From an uncultured bacterium (GTDB lineage: Bacteria; Bacteroidota; Bacteroidia; Bacteroidales; Bacteroidaceae), in assembly GCA_905215345.1 (NCBI GenBank), contig CAJMPR010000002.1, forward strand, positions 310,001 through 374,000: a stretch of 64,000 nt of DNA, given 5' to 3'. How positions within the stretch are numbered: the stretch's first letter is position 1; the number at the start of each line of letters is the position of its first letter. Under the pieces are notes generated by a model, which made no database searches, was not told the DNA's origin, and saw only the letters and a program-made list of their open reading frames with translations. The translations under genes and the position numbers were made by a program. Shown here piece by piece: positions 48,961 to 57,911 of the stretch.

Positions 48961-49443
48961 ATGAAAAAGTTGAGGTTCTCTTTTCTGATGTTGCTGTTGG
49001 TTACGTCAGTTTCTGTGTTTGCCGATTGGGCGCCTGCCAATGTGCAGGCATCTCTGAAGAAGTTATATCCTACGGCTAATGATATAGCTTGGTCGCGCGA
49101 CTACGAGTATTATGTGGCAGATTTTATGCTGAATGGCTTCGATACCAAAGTTTGGTTTGGTGCCGATGGCAAATGGGCTATGAAGCAGACCGACTGGGAA
49201 ACAATGGATCGAGTTCCTGCTGCCGTATTCAATACTTTTTCGATGAGCCAATATGCCGGCGGAGAAGTACAGAACGTTACCTATGTGCAGTTCCCTGAAT
49301 GGCAATCTATGGTAGCCATTGAAATCGGTATGTCTAACGTACAGACCAAATATCAGTTGCTCTTCACTGTAAATGGTGATTTGATACGTGCCCGTAATGT
49401 GACTTATATGTATAACATCTTGGGGGCGACCACTTTTTTATAG
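48961..49443 (+). CDS. PepSY-like (DUF2874) exported protein
   Basis: The 160-residue protein has a clear signal peptide (MKKLRFSFLMLLLVTSVSVFA) and two PepSY-like repeats: VQASLKKLYPTANDIAWSRDYEYYVADF and later YQLLFTVNGDLIRARNV. The segment KVWFGADGKWAMKQTDWE fits this Bacteroidetes family. The proteins are periplasmic and may bind and inhibit partners. It stands alone. Confidence 0.82.
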   Translation: MKKLRFSFLMLLLVTSVSVFADWAPANVQASLKKLYPTANDIAWSRDYEYYVADFMLNGFDTKVWFGADGKWAMKQTDWETMDRVPAAVFNTFSMSQYAGGEVQNVTYVQFPEWQSMVAIEIGMSNVQTKYQLLFTVNGDLIRARNVTYMYNILGATTFL

Positions 49444-49653
49444 TATACTTAACTTGGGGTTAATATAACTGTATCCACGATGATTTGGATTAGTGCCTCT
49501 TACTTTTTTCTTGTTTTATGCACCGTTACTGAAATAATCAGCTATATTTGCAATCACAAGTAGGCTAAAAAATGCTATTTCAATCAATTACCAACCACCT
49601 TTTAAGAAGCGTCCGCCATATATAGGGAGTAATGGGATAGCGACATTTTTCTT

Positions 49654-49968
49654 ATGGATAAAGACAACTTTCAGCAAGAAGTATATAGCATCGTTGCAGC
49701 CATTCCTTCGGGACGAGTGGTGACTTACGGACAGATTGCCTATCTTATAGGACGTCCGCAATGTTCGCGCATGGTTGGGCAGGCTATGCACGGCGTACCG
49801 GCGGAACTACATCTACCTTGTCATCGGGTAGTGAACAGTCAAGGGCGATTGGCGCCATTCTGGGAAGAGCAAAGACTTTTGTTGGAACGGGAAGGAGTGA
49901 GGTTTAGAAAGAACGGCTGTGTAGACATGAAAGTCTCCCAATGGGAATTTATGGAAGAAGATAAATAA
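49654..49968 (+). CDS. MGMT-family DNA repair protein, single C-terminal domain
   Basis: The 104-residue protein consists only of the DNA-binding/alkyl-transfer domain: VAAIPSGRVVTYGQIAYLIG and LPCHRVVNSQGRLAP. The PCHR cysteine is kept, unlike alkyltransferase-like (ATL) proteins, which have PWHR. It may therefore still accept an alkyl group, although the N-terminal domain of classical Ogt is missing. It precedes the nfo gene by 31 bases and is read with it, so the pair forms a small repair operon. Confidence 0.88.
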   Translation: MDKDNFQQEVYSIVAAIPSGRVVTYGQIAYLIGRPQCSRMVGQAMHGVPAELHLPCHRVVNSQGRLAPFWEEQRLLLEREGVRFRKNGCVDMKVSQWEFMEEDK

Positions 49969-49999
49969 AAAGATTACTAACTATAAAATCATAAGAATT

Positions 50000-50833
50000 A
50001 TGAAATATATAGGTGCACATGTATCTGCCAGTGGTGGTGTGGAGCAGGCTCCCATCAATGCTCATGAAATTAACGCGAACGCATTTGCGCTGTTTACCAA
50101 GAATCAACGTCAATGGGTGGCAAAACCTTTGACAGAAGAAAATATCACACTGTTTAAAGCAAACTGTGAGAAGTATGCTTTTGATACCCGATATATCTTG
50201 CCGCATGATAGTTACTTGATAAACTTGGGACATCCTCAGGGAGAGGAATTGGAGAAAAGCCGTGCGGCTTTTCTGGATGAAATGCAGCGATGCGAACAAT
50301 TGGGCTTGAAACTGTTGAACTTTCATCCTGGCAGTCATTTGAATAAGATTCCGTTGGAAAAATGCCTGGATATAATAGCGGAGTCTATCAATATAACGTT
50401 GGATAAAACAAAAAGTGTTACGGCTGTTATAGAGAATACAGCCGGGCAGGGCAGTAACGTGGGATACGAATTCTGGCAACTTAAGTATATCATTGACCGG
50501 GTGGAAGACAAATCCCGTGTAGGTGTATGCCTCGATACTTGCCATACGTTTGCTGCCGGATATAACATTGTGAGTAAGTATGATGAAGTATTCTCCGAGT
50601 TTGCTTCTGCTGTGGGGTTCGATTATTTACGTGGTATCCATTTAAACGATTCGATGCGCGAGCTGGGAAGTAAGGTAGACCGTCATGATAATATAGGTAA
50701 AGGCTTGATAGGACTGGATTTCTTTAAACGTTTTATGCAGGATTCTCGTTTTGACAATATGCCGATAATCTTAGAAACACCCGATGAAACGCTTTGGGCA
50801 AAAGAGATAAAGATGTTGCGTAGCTTTGAATAA
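50000..50833 (+). CDS. nfo: Endonuclease IV (AP endonuclease)
   Basis: The 277-residue protein has the family signatures YIGAHVSASGGVEQAP, FHPGSHLNK, VIENTAGQGSNVG, VCLDTCHTFAAGY and GIHLNDSMRELGSKVDRHDNIGKG (spread out), with the His, Asp and Glu metal ligands of the tri-zinc site. It nicks DNA at abasic sites, the step after a glycosylase has removed a damaged base. It is the second gene of a short repair operon with the MGMT-family gene. Confidence 0.96.
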   Translation: MKYIGAHVSASGGVEQAPINAHEINANAFALFTKNQRQWVAKPLTEENITLFKANCEKYAFDTRYILPHDSYLINLGHPQGEELEKSRAAFLDEMQRCEQLGLKLLNFHPGSHLNKIPLEKCLDIIAESINITLDKTKSVTAVIENTAGQGSNVGYEFWQLKYIIDRVEDKSRVGVCLDTCHTFAAGYNIVSKYDEVFSEFASAVGFDYLRGIHLNDSMRELGSKVDRHDNIGKGLIGLDFFKRFMQDSRFDNMPIILETPDETLWAKEIKMLRSFE

Positions 50834-50870
50834 TTGGGCATGTGTTGTACCTAATTCAACGACTAAATAA

Positions 50871-50913
50871 AAATCCCTGCATAATCTCTTTCTCAAGAGT
50901 TATGCAGGGATTT
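50871..50913. terminator. Bidirectional terminator between nfo and the GH28 gene
   Basis: AAATCCCTGCATAA (50871-50884) pairs with TTATGCAGGGATTT (50900-50913), with an inner CTCTT/AAGAG stem, and is bordered by A's and T's on both sides. Serves both convergent genes. Confidence 0.85.
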
Positions 50914-50951
50914 CTGTTCACTAACTAACCTTTTCAAACCTATTTATTAAC

Positions 50952-52250
50952 CTATTCATTCACTTTTACATTCTTCCATTGGAAGTTGGAGATAATTTCC
51001 TTATCACATTTGCCATCTTTTGCTTTGATGTTCAGATTCTCGAATGTAAAGTCTGTTAGTTGGTACTGGTCGGACTTACTGACATCGAAGAATCGGTCAC
51101 AGCTAAAGTTGATGTTACGCATCGTCACGTGGTTGGAGTAAGACATAGGGATGTCCTTCCGGTCTTTCAGGTCGAAGAACTGAGTCCAGGGCTTGATGAA
51201 AAGAAATGCTCCTGCATTGCCGGTCACGTCTTCCACCAGAATATATTCATAGTGCTGCGGAGTGTCGGGACGCATCTTTAACCAAAGCAGACGCGTTGCT
51301 TTGTTTACCTTGCAACGGCGAAGGATGATATTGCGATTGTGTATGGATTCGCTTCCACAGGTCAGACCACTGTGGCAAAAGCCATAGGTGCAGTCTTCTA
51401 TAATAATATTTGTGTTGCTTCCGTTATTCGGATCTTTGTCAGCCCACGGGCCTTTGCCGCCTTTCAATGCAACGGCATCGTCGTTCACCGACATATAACA
51501 GTTCTTTATCAGTACATTACTGCAAACGTCCACGTCGATAGCATCACTGCTGGGTGCCTTCACGGGGGCGGCAGGAGCGAAGATGTAGAGATTCAGCAAC
51601 TTGATGTTGTTGCAGCGATAAATATGTGTAGTCCAGAACGGGGAATTGATGAGGCGGATACCCGAAATCTGCACATCATTGCTATTGGATACATAAAGCA
51701 GACGAGGACGTAGTTCATCCATGTTTGTGCACTTTGGTATAACTTGGCGGCGTGCCCAGAAAGACTTCCAATAACGCAGGCCATTACCATTGATGGTTCC
51801 CTTGCCGGATATTGTAAAACCATTCACTTTGTCGGCATTTACCAATGCGGCGAAGTACTTTACATTCTGTCCTTCAATGCGGGTGTTGAGTATGGCAAAG
51901 TTGCTGATGTCGTCACTGCCCTTGAGTACTGCGCCCTCTTCCATATATAGATGTGTTTGTGGTTTGAAGAAGATGGAACCGCTGAGGAAAGTTCCTTTTG
52001 GAATGATAATAACGCCACCACCATTCAGCGAAGCCCGGTCAATGACGGCTTGTATCTTTTCTGTTTGGAGAAGAGTGCTGTCGTTTACTACTCCGTAATC
52101 TGTTATGTTATACTTCTTTCCTAAAGTTTCGATATTTACGATTTCGTTCTGTCTGAACCAATCGGGAATAGGAGTTCCATCAGGAAACTTCTCTTGTCCG
52201 AAAATTTGTAAACTGATAAATGCGGTGAATAAGATTGCAATGATTTTCAT
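50952..52250 (-). CDS. Glycoside hydrolase family 28 (polygalacturonase-like) enzyme
   Basis: The 432-residue exported protein (MKIIAILFTAFISLQIFGQ) is a right-handed beta-helix enzyme. N-terminal IPDWFRQN and KYNITDYGV are followed by the GH28 catalytic strands SSDAIDVDVCSNVLIKN, MSVNDDAVALKGG (Asp pair) and FCHSGLTCGSE (His). It should cleave galacturonic or rhamnogalacturonic linkages in pectin. The usual RIK motif is replaced by LWLKMRPDTPQH, so specificity may differ. It is isolated from other pectin genes in this window. Confidence 0.85.
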   Translation of the reverse strand: MKIIAILFTAFISLQIFGQEKFPDGTPIPDWFRQNEIVNIETLGKKYNITDYGVVNDSTLLQTEKIQAVIDRASLNGGGVIIIPKGTFLSGSIFFKPQTHLYMEEGAVLKGSDDISNFAILNTRIEGQNVKYFAALVNADKVNGFTISGKGTINGNGLRYWKSFWARRQVIPKCTNMDELRPRLLYVSNSNDVQISGIRLINSPFWTTHIYRCNNIKLLNLYIFAPAAPVKAPSSDAIDVDVCSNVLIKNCYMSVNDDAVALKGGKGPWADKDPNNGSNTNIIIEDCTYGFCHSGLTCGSESIHNRNIILRRCKVNKATRLLWLKMRPDTPQHYEYILVEDVTGNAGAFLFIKPWTQFFDLKDRKDIPMSYSNHVTMRNINFSCDRFFDVSKSDQYQLTDFTFENLNIKAKDGKCDKEIISNFQWKNVKVNE

Positions 52251-52421
52251 GGTATGCTATTCAAAATTAGTCAACTGATAAATATATATTGCAAACATAG
52301 GAAACTTAAAAGAATGCACGGTATAGAATGATGATTTTAATTCTGCATAAAATGACTTTTTCTATAAAGGCAGCACGAACTATAAAGTGAAGATTTTCGT
52401 TATTATAATAAAATAAAGGTC

Positions 52422-53717
52422 ATGAGAATTGCAATCAGCGGTGCGACCGGATTTATAGGAAAGCATCTTACACAGTATTTAGTGGAGCGTAATCATCAAG
52501 TCATTCCATTAGGGCGGGAACTTTTTAAAGAAGAATCTTTCCAGCATTTGGTTGAGTTATTGGAAGATTGTGATGTACTTATTAATTTGGCGGGTGCTTC
52601 CATTAATCATAGGTGGACTACGGAATATAAACGCAAAATGGGGAACAGTCGTGTGGGAGTTACTGCTCGTTTGATTTGTGCATTGAAATCAGCCGTTAAT
52701 GTCCCTAAAGTGATGATTTCCACCTCAGCGGTAGGATATTATCCTTCAGAGGGAGAATATGATGAACACAACGAAGTGAACGCGGAAGGTTTTTTGGCGT
52801 CACTTTGCCGGGATTGGGAAGCGGCAGCCTGGAAGTGTCCCTCTGATACAAGGCTGATTATCGTCCGTTTGGGGGTTGTTCTGGCCCTTGATGGCGGTGC
52901 TATGCAGCAAATGATTACCCCCATGTTACAAACGAAATTTTCAGCAGTACTTGGTTCGGGCAAGCAGGCTTTCCCGTGGATAGCGGTACAGGATGTCTGT
53001 AAAGCTATTGTCTTTTTGATGGATGATAAGGAGGCCAAAGGAGTGTATAACCTGGTTTCACCACAACGGATTACGCAGAAGTATCTGGCTCTTGTATTGG
53101 CAAAGGCTTACCGGGCATGGGGTACTATGCCTGTACCGGATATTGCTGTACGGTTACTTTTTGGCGAGAGGGCTTCTGCATTGTTAAGCGGGCAAAACGT
53201 ACTTCCTTCCCGTCTGCTTAGTGCAGGCTTTGAGTTTTCCGTACCCACGGTGGAACATCTGTTGGAATTGCCGGATACACGCACGGTTACTTCTCTGGAT
53301 ATATCCCGTTATATGGGACTTTGGTATGAAATTGCCCGTTACGATCACTATTTTGAGCGAGGGATGACGAAAGTGACGGCTACCTATACTTTACTTCCCG
53401 ATGGAAAAATACGGGTAGTAAATGCCGGTTATAAAGATGATGTGAAAGATACTGCCGTGGGACGTGCTTTTTGTCCCGATAAGGCGCAACCTGGCAAACT
53501 AAAGGTTTCTTTTTTCCTCTGGTTTTATTCAGATTATTATGTACTGGAACTTGATGAAAACGATTATAGCTATGCTGTGATTGGCAGCAGTTCTGATAAA
53601 TATTTGTGGATACTAAGCCGGACCCCCACCTTATTGGAGGAGACAAGAGATAAACTCATATCCTCTATACAAAACAGAGGATATGATGTGCAGAAACTGA
53701 TGTTTACGCCCGATTGA
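52422..53717 (+). CDS. TIGR01777-type epimerase fused to a bacterial lipocalin
   Basis: Residues about 1-290 are an NAD-dependent epimerase/dehydratase (ISGATGFIGKHLTQYL; later STSAVGYYPSEG, FPWIAVQDVCKAIVF and the DUF1731-type LLSGQNVLPSRLLSAGFEF). Residues about 300-431 are a Blc-type lipocalin (SRYMGLWYEIARYDHYFERG, LDENDYSYAVIGSSSDKYLWILSRTP). The lipocalin half lacks its usual lipoprotein signal because it is fused and therefore cytosolic. A role handling a lipophilic nucleotide-sugar or lipid ligand is a guess. Single gene between GH28 and VOC. Confidence 0.88.
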   Translation: MRIAISGATGFIGKHLTQYLVERNHQVIPLGRELFKEESFQHLVELLEDCDVLINLAGASINHRWTTEYKRKMGNSRVGVTARLICALKSAVNVPKVMISTSAVGYYPSEGEYDEHNEVNAEGFLASLCRDWEAAAWKCPSDTRLIIVRLGVVLALDGGAMQQMITPMLQTKFSAVLGSGKQAFPWIAVQDVCKAIVFLMDDKEAKGVYNLVSPQRITQKYLALVLAKAYRAWGTMPVPDIAVRLLFGERASALLSGQNVLPSRLLSAGFEFSVPTVEHLLELPDTRTVTSLDISRYMGLWYEIARYDHYFERGMTKVTATYTLLPDGKIRVVNAGYKDDVKDTAVGRAFCPDKAQPGKLKVSFFLWFYSDYYVLELDENDYSYAVIGSSSDKYLWILSRTPTLLEETRDKLISSIQNRGYDVQKLMFTPD

Positions 53718-53722
53718 GGAAC

Positions 53723-54112
53723 TTATGCTTTAAATACGCATTCTATACGGTTACCGTCTGGATCGAGAACAACGCTTTCAAAATATCCGTCTCCTGAGGT
53801 ACGCGGCTCACCGGCAATGGTATATCCCTTGCTGCGTAATTCCTCGGTCAGTTGCAGAACTTCCTCTTTGCTGTCCAGTGAGAAAGCGAAATGAGTTAAT
53901 CCTAATCTGTTTTCTTCTATCGGGGTATCTTGTACGTTGGTACGGCTCATTAGCTCCAAATCGGCTCCGCTGTCGAAACGGATGAAATAGGATTCAAAAC
54001 CCTTTTTCGGATTAACATACTTTTCATTGCTCGTTCCCTTAAAGTAACGGGTATAGAACTCTTTCATTTCTTCCAGTCGGAAGGTCCAAATGGCGATGTG
54101 ATGTATTTTCAT
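53723..54112 (-). CDS. VOC-family (glyoxalase/dioxygenase-fold) protein
   Basis: The 129-residue protein has the paired beta-alpha-beta-beta-beta modules: MKIHHIAIWTFRLEEMKEFY (His metal ligand) and LGLTHFAFSLDSKEEV with YFESVVLDPDGNRIECV at the end. It resembles small metal-dependent VOC proteins of the lactoylglutathione-lyase type. Substrate is not predictable. It is separated by ten bases from the double-GNAT gene and is probably in its transcript. Confidence 0.87.
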   Translation of the reverse strand: MKIHHIAIWTFRLEEMKEFYTRYFKGTSNEKYVNPKKGFESYFIRFDSGADLELMSRTNVQDTPIEENRLGLTHFAFSLDSKEEVLQLTEELRSKGYTIAGEPRTSGDGYFESVVLDPDGNRIECVFKA

Positions 54113-54122
54113 GATAATACAA

Positions 54123-55091
54123 TTATTGTGGATTATAAGAAGTTGATTTTAAGTAGTAACATAAATGGTCGTATACCTCGCCGGTATAGATTTGTTCGGC
54201 TTGATGTAATGTACCTTCATAAATAAAGCCATAGCGCTCTAATACATGCTGCGAACGCAGATTAAAAGGATAACAGTTTGCTGTGATAAGGTCTAATTTA
54301 AGAGATTGGAAGCCATAAGTTAATATGGCTTTTACTGCTTCCGTCATTATTCCCTGTCCCCAATAATCTTCTTTCAACCAATAGCCAATCATACGAGCTT
54401 TAGGATTCTCTCGCTTAAAATCAGGAACCAAACCGATAGAGCCTATTAAATGAGTAGTAGAATTGTCTATAATAGCCCAAATGTTTTCTTGATTAACAAA
54501 AACAGCATAAAGGAAATCCTTTGATTCTTCTATGGTATCATGGGGCTTCCAACCTGCATTATTTCCCAAATTAGGATTATGGCAACATTCGAAGAAGTCC
54601 TGTAAATCGCTCTCTCTGAAACGACGAAGTAATAAACGCTGTGTTTTTATCTTCGGGGTATATGCCCATTGCATATGCAGGATAGGGAAGGGTTTGCCCA
54701 TTCCGTCGGTTGCGTCCCGACTGGTCACTTTAAAACCCATATGCAGGTAGAACTGGTGAGCTTGTTCGTTTTGCTCATTCACATCTACCTTATAAATATG
54801 TTTTTCGTGAAGCGCATACTCCATTAATCTCTTTCCGTGGCCTTTTCCCTGTTCGTCAGGATGTACAAAAAGCATTTCTACGAGTTCATCGCTCAAACCC
54901 ATAAAGGCGGCAATCTTTCCTCCCTGATTGTGAATGATGTAAAGTGTTACGGCGGGAAAATACTGCTCCCGTATCAATGGCTTGTAGAACAGTATATCTT
55001 CTTCTGTCAGAAAATGATGTGTGCTTCGGACAGATGCTTCCCAAAGCGATAAAAGTTCATCATAATCTTGCGGAGTAGGTTGGGTAATCAT
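54123..55091 (-). CDS. Tandem GNAT acetyltransferase (two domains)
   Basis: The 322-residue protein carries two GNAT domains. The first (about 1-145) has FVHPDEQGKGHGKRLMEYAL as the acetyl-CoA loop; the second (about 150-322) is RimJ/RimL-like, with IKTQRLLLRRFRESDLQDF and WLKEDYWGQGIMTEAVKAIL. The two may have different targets. No neighbour explains the fusion. The VOC gene follows on the same strand after ten bases. Confidence 0.88.
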   Translation of the reverse strand: MITQPTPQDYDELLSLWEASVRSTHHFLTEEDILFYKPLIREQYFPAVTLYIIHNQGGKIAAFMGLSDELVEMLFVHPDEQGKGHGKRLMEYALHEKHIYKVDVNEQNEQAHQFYLHMGFKVTSRDATDGMGKPFPILHMQWAYTPKIKTQRLLLRRFRESDLQDFFECCHNPNLGNNAGWKPHDTIEESKDFLYAVFVNQENIWAIIDNSTTHLIGSIGLVPDFKRENPKARMIGYWLKEDYWGQGIMTEAVKAILTYGFQSLKLDLITANCYPFNLRSQHVLERYGFIYEGTLHQAEQIYTGEVYDHLCYYLKSTSYNPQ

Positions 55092-55129
55092 AATATGTTT
55101 ATAGTTAGTGCTCTAATGAAGATTTATTA

Positions 55130-56755
55130 TTAAAACTCTGCCTTTTTCGTAATCTTTATATTTTCTCCCGTAATGGGATGCGTAAATTCCAGTGACTCGG
55201 CATGCAGATACAACCGGTCCGCTTTTTTGCCGTATAGCTCATCGCCCATAATAGGACAATGCAATCCGAGTGGATGCGCAGCATGTACCCGTAGCTGGTG
55301 CGTGCGTCCGGTGCGTGGATAGAAAGCGATGCGTGTCCGGTTGTCCGTACGTTCCAGTACTTTAAAGTCCGTGATGGCAGGTTTTCCATGTTCCGTATCT
55401 ACTATTTGTCGGGGACGATCGAGAGGATTGGGACATAGTGGCAGTTCTATGTTTCCCTCATTTTGAGTAACGATACCTTCGAGAAGAGCGATGTAACGCT
55501 TCCTGACAAGGCGGCTCTTGAACTGCGATTGTAAGTGTTGATGTACCCGTTTGGTCTTGGCAATAATCAGTAATCCGGATGTAGCCATATCAAGGCGGTG
55601 AACTATCATTGGACCGTCAGCTTCAGGATACCGTTCGCACATTAGGCTGTAAATTGAAACCACATCCTCTTTACCGGGGACGGACAACATACCTGCCGGC
55701 TTATTGAGTACTAACAACCACTGGTCTTCAAAAACGATTTCCGGTTCCCGGATTGCATATTGCATCCTTTTCAACATCGGATTTTCTTCTACTTTGAGCC
55801 CTTGTAACATGTGGCTTAATATAGGCTCACACTTTCCTTTACAAGCCGGATAGTAATGACCGTGGTGGCGTATTTCAGTTTTGGGAGAAGCGCCCCACCA
55901 AAATTCAGCCATAGCAATCGGTTGCCAACCACTCAGATAGGCTGTTTGCAGCAATTTGGGAGCAGCGCATTCGCCTGCACCGGCGGGTGGTATCTTTTGC
56001 GCAGTTTGCTCGAAGATTTCGCAAAGCGTCTTTATTTCTCCACGGGCGTTCAGCATTTTGAACTGCTCAAATAGTTGTTGTTGCAGGGCGGCAGAGCGTG
56101 ATTTGCGTTCTGTCTTAAGTTGTTGCAACTCGGAATTATAAACATCTATCTGGGTTTGCAACTCTGTTATTTTTTCTTTCCATGTGCGTTCCAACCGCTT
56201 ATATTCAGCTTTCTGAAATTGGCTCTGGCGTATCAGTTCGGCTTCTTCATCAGGAGTAAGGATAGCGGTCATTCTACGTTCTTCCCGTTTTTCTTTGGCA
56301 GTTTTCATCTGCTGTTTGGCTACATTCAGAGCGTTTTGAGCAGCTTGTTTTAAGGAAGATAGCCGGACAATCAGGCTTTGGTATTCTTTATCTTCTTCCA
56401 ACCGCTTGATATGCGTATTGATTTGTGAGATCTGTTCCTCTTTAATCTTGAAGAACCCTTGTGGTTGCAGTAAATCATATATTGGAGGTACGAAAAACGG
56501 ATGCGCATTCTTGCCTGCCAATATACCGGAAAAGGCGGCCAGATAGCCGATTTCCCCTTCCTGTGTCCGTACAATCAATACACCGAACATTTTACCATGT
56601 TGCAGTTCTTTGCTCCAATCCTGCTGTCCGTCGAGGTATGTTTGCACCTCTGCCGCCGCCTGTATGCAGAGCGGATGCGGTGTATAGCAGAAAGGATATG
56701 TAAACCTCTCAGGCAATGGTGTGTCTGTTATGGGATTAGTGAAACGGTGTAACAT
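55130..56755 (-). CDS. RluA-family RNA pseudouridine synthase with N-terminal coiled-coil extension
   Basis: The 541-residue protein ends in an RluA catalytic domain (about 345-541) with VHRLDMATSGLLIIAKT (the Asp is catalytic), the upstream DQWLLVLNKPAGMLSVPGK and PRTGRTHQLRVH. The N-terminal part (about 1-340) is not usual for RluA: residues about 110-235 form a long coiled coil, followed by PPAGAGECAAPKLLQ and W-rich segments. The substrate site on rRNA or tRNA cannot be read from sequence. The protein may be a Bacteroidales-specific RluA variant. Confidence 0.9.
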   Translation of the reverse strand: MLHRFTNPITDTPLPERFTYPFCYTPHPLCIQAAAEVQTYLDGQQDWSKELQHGKMFGVLIVRTQEGEIGYLAAFSGILAGKNAHPFFVPPIYDLLQPQGFFKIKEEQISQINTHIKRLEEDKEYQSLIVRLSSLKQAAQNALNVAKQQMKTAKEKREERRMTAILTPDEEAELIRQSQFQKAEYKRLERTWKEKITELQTQIDVYNSELQQLKTERKSRSAALQQQLFEQFKMLNARGEIKTLCEIFEQTAQKIPPAGAGECAAPKLLQTAYLSGWQPIAMAEFWWGASPKTEIRHHGHYYPACKGKCEPILSHMLQGLKVEENPMLKRMQYAIREPEIVFEDQWLLVLNKPAGMLSVPGKEDVVSIYSLMCERYPEADGPMIVHRLDMATSGLLIIAKTKRVHQHLQSQFKSRLVRKRYIALLEGIVTQNEGNIELPLCPNPLDRPRQIVDTEHGKPAITDFKVLERTDNRTRIAFYPRTGRTHQLRVHAAHPLGLHCPIMGDELYGKKADRLYLHAESLEFTHPITGENIKITKKAEF

Positions 56756-56767
56756 GATGCCACTTTC

Positions 56768-57649
56768 TTATTCCAAGTAAATCATCTTCTTTGTCATTCC
56801 ACCGTCAATAGTGATATTCTCTCCATTGATAAAATCATTTTCTTCCTGGCAAAGATAGAGGCACATGCGGGCTATATCTTCCGGTTTGCCGACCCGTCGG
56901 GACGGATGTTGTGCATGGTCTTCGGGACGAAGCTGTTCGTAGTCATGGGTTTGTATCCACCCCGGAGAAATGGAGTTGACGGTAATACGCTGTGTAGCCA
57001 GTGATAAGGCCAGTGCGTGCGTCAAAGAGAAGATACCGCCTTTGGATGCTGCATACCCTTCACTGCCCGGTTCGCTCATCAGATAGCGGGTGGAACAGAT
57101 ATTGATAATACGCCCGTAAGGATTAGGCGTATTCAGGCTCTTGCGGTGAATTGCCAATGCCCGTGAAGTAATGAATACAGGGCGCAGATTGACGGATAAT
57201 ATCTTGTCGAAAGCCTCTATACTTGTTTCTGTAAGAGGTGAAAACTCGCTGATACCTGCGTTGTTGATAAGGACGTCAATGTCTCCCCATTGACTGAAAA
57301 TAGTCTGTAAACACTGTTCCAGTGACTTTTGGTCGCTGACATCGACCGGATAAAAGTCTGCTCCGGTCTCCTGTGCCGTCTGTTGTCCCGATGTTTCGTT
57401 CTTATCGCAGAAAGCTACTTTCCACTTTGCCTTACAGAAAGCCTGTACAATGGCCTTGCCGATGCCTTCGGCTCCACCGGTTACAAATATTCTTTTTTCT
57501 TTTTTCCCGGTTATCGCACTATCCGGTTGCTCCGATTTTTGAGGAGAAACACTGCCCGTTGTCTTCTTGCTATATTTCCGTTGCTGCTCCCAGGCAGCTT
57601 TACGAGCCTGATATTGTTCGTATTGATTTTCTAAATAATTATCGGCCAT
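56768..57649 (-). CDS. SDR-family oxidoreductase with basic N-terminal extension
   Basis: The 293-residue protein from ATG 57649 starts with a polar extension (YEQYQARKAAWEQQRKYSKK) and then an SDR domain: FVTGGAEGIGKAIVQAF (NAD site), LINNAGISEFSP, the catalytic YAASKGGIFSLTHAL and IDGGMTKKM at the end. A further upstream in-frame start would add only low-complexity sequence. Substrate is unknown. It is divergent from the ECF sigma gene, with a palindromic array in the gap. Confidence 0.87.
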   Translation of the reverse strand: MADNYLENQYEQYQARKAAWEQQRKYSKKTTGSVSPQKSEQPDSAITGKKEKRIFVTGGAEGIGKAIVQAFCKAKWKVAFCDKNETSGQQTAQETGADFYPVDVSDQKSLEQCLQTIFSQWGDIDVLINNAGISEFSPLTETSIEAFDKILSVNLRPVFITSRALAIHRKSLNTPNPYGRIINICSTRYLMSEPGSEGYAASKGGIFSLTHALALSLATQRITVNSISPGWIQTHDYEQLRPEDHAQHPSRRVGKPEDIARMCLYLCQEENDFINGENITIDGGMTKKMIYLE

Positions 57650-57829
57650 AACAGTCTTTCTTTTAGCAAAACATTTACTTTTCAGTTGGTAATTATTGGT
57701 CTTCTGCTGCAAAGTTATAGAAACAATTTGGAAAGATGCTATTTTCATCTTTTTATCTTTCATACGAATCAGGAGTTAAACTTGACTTGTAACTGACACG
57801 AAAAAGGATGACATCTATAATGAAACCCT

Positions 57830-57911
57830 CCTACTATCGGTGTGAATGTCGCCTACTATCAGTGTGAAGGTAGGCGACATTCACACCGATAGTAGGCGAC
57901 ATTCAGAACCT
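57830..57911. repeat. 22-bp-period array with a 27-bp perfect inverted repeat, GTAGGCGAC type
   Basis: The arms 57830-57856 and 57870-57896 are perfect inverted copies (27 bp, 13-nt loop). Units CCTACTATC begin at 57830 and 57852, and GCGACATTCA at 57874 and 57896, all 22 bp apart. The stretch 57866-57882 is identical to 973-989. It is non-coding and lies between divergently read genes. Confidence 0.85.

Noticed and set aside
49654..49968. Alkyltransferase-like (ATL) protein
   Set aside because: The active-site motif is PCHR, not PWHR, so the Cys acceptor is retained; annotated as MGMT family instead.
57650..57763. N-terminal extension of the SDR protein
   Set aside because: The added residues are low-complexity Lys/Gln-rich sequence; ATG at 57649 gives a normal start.
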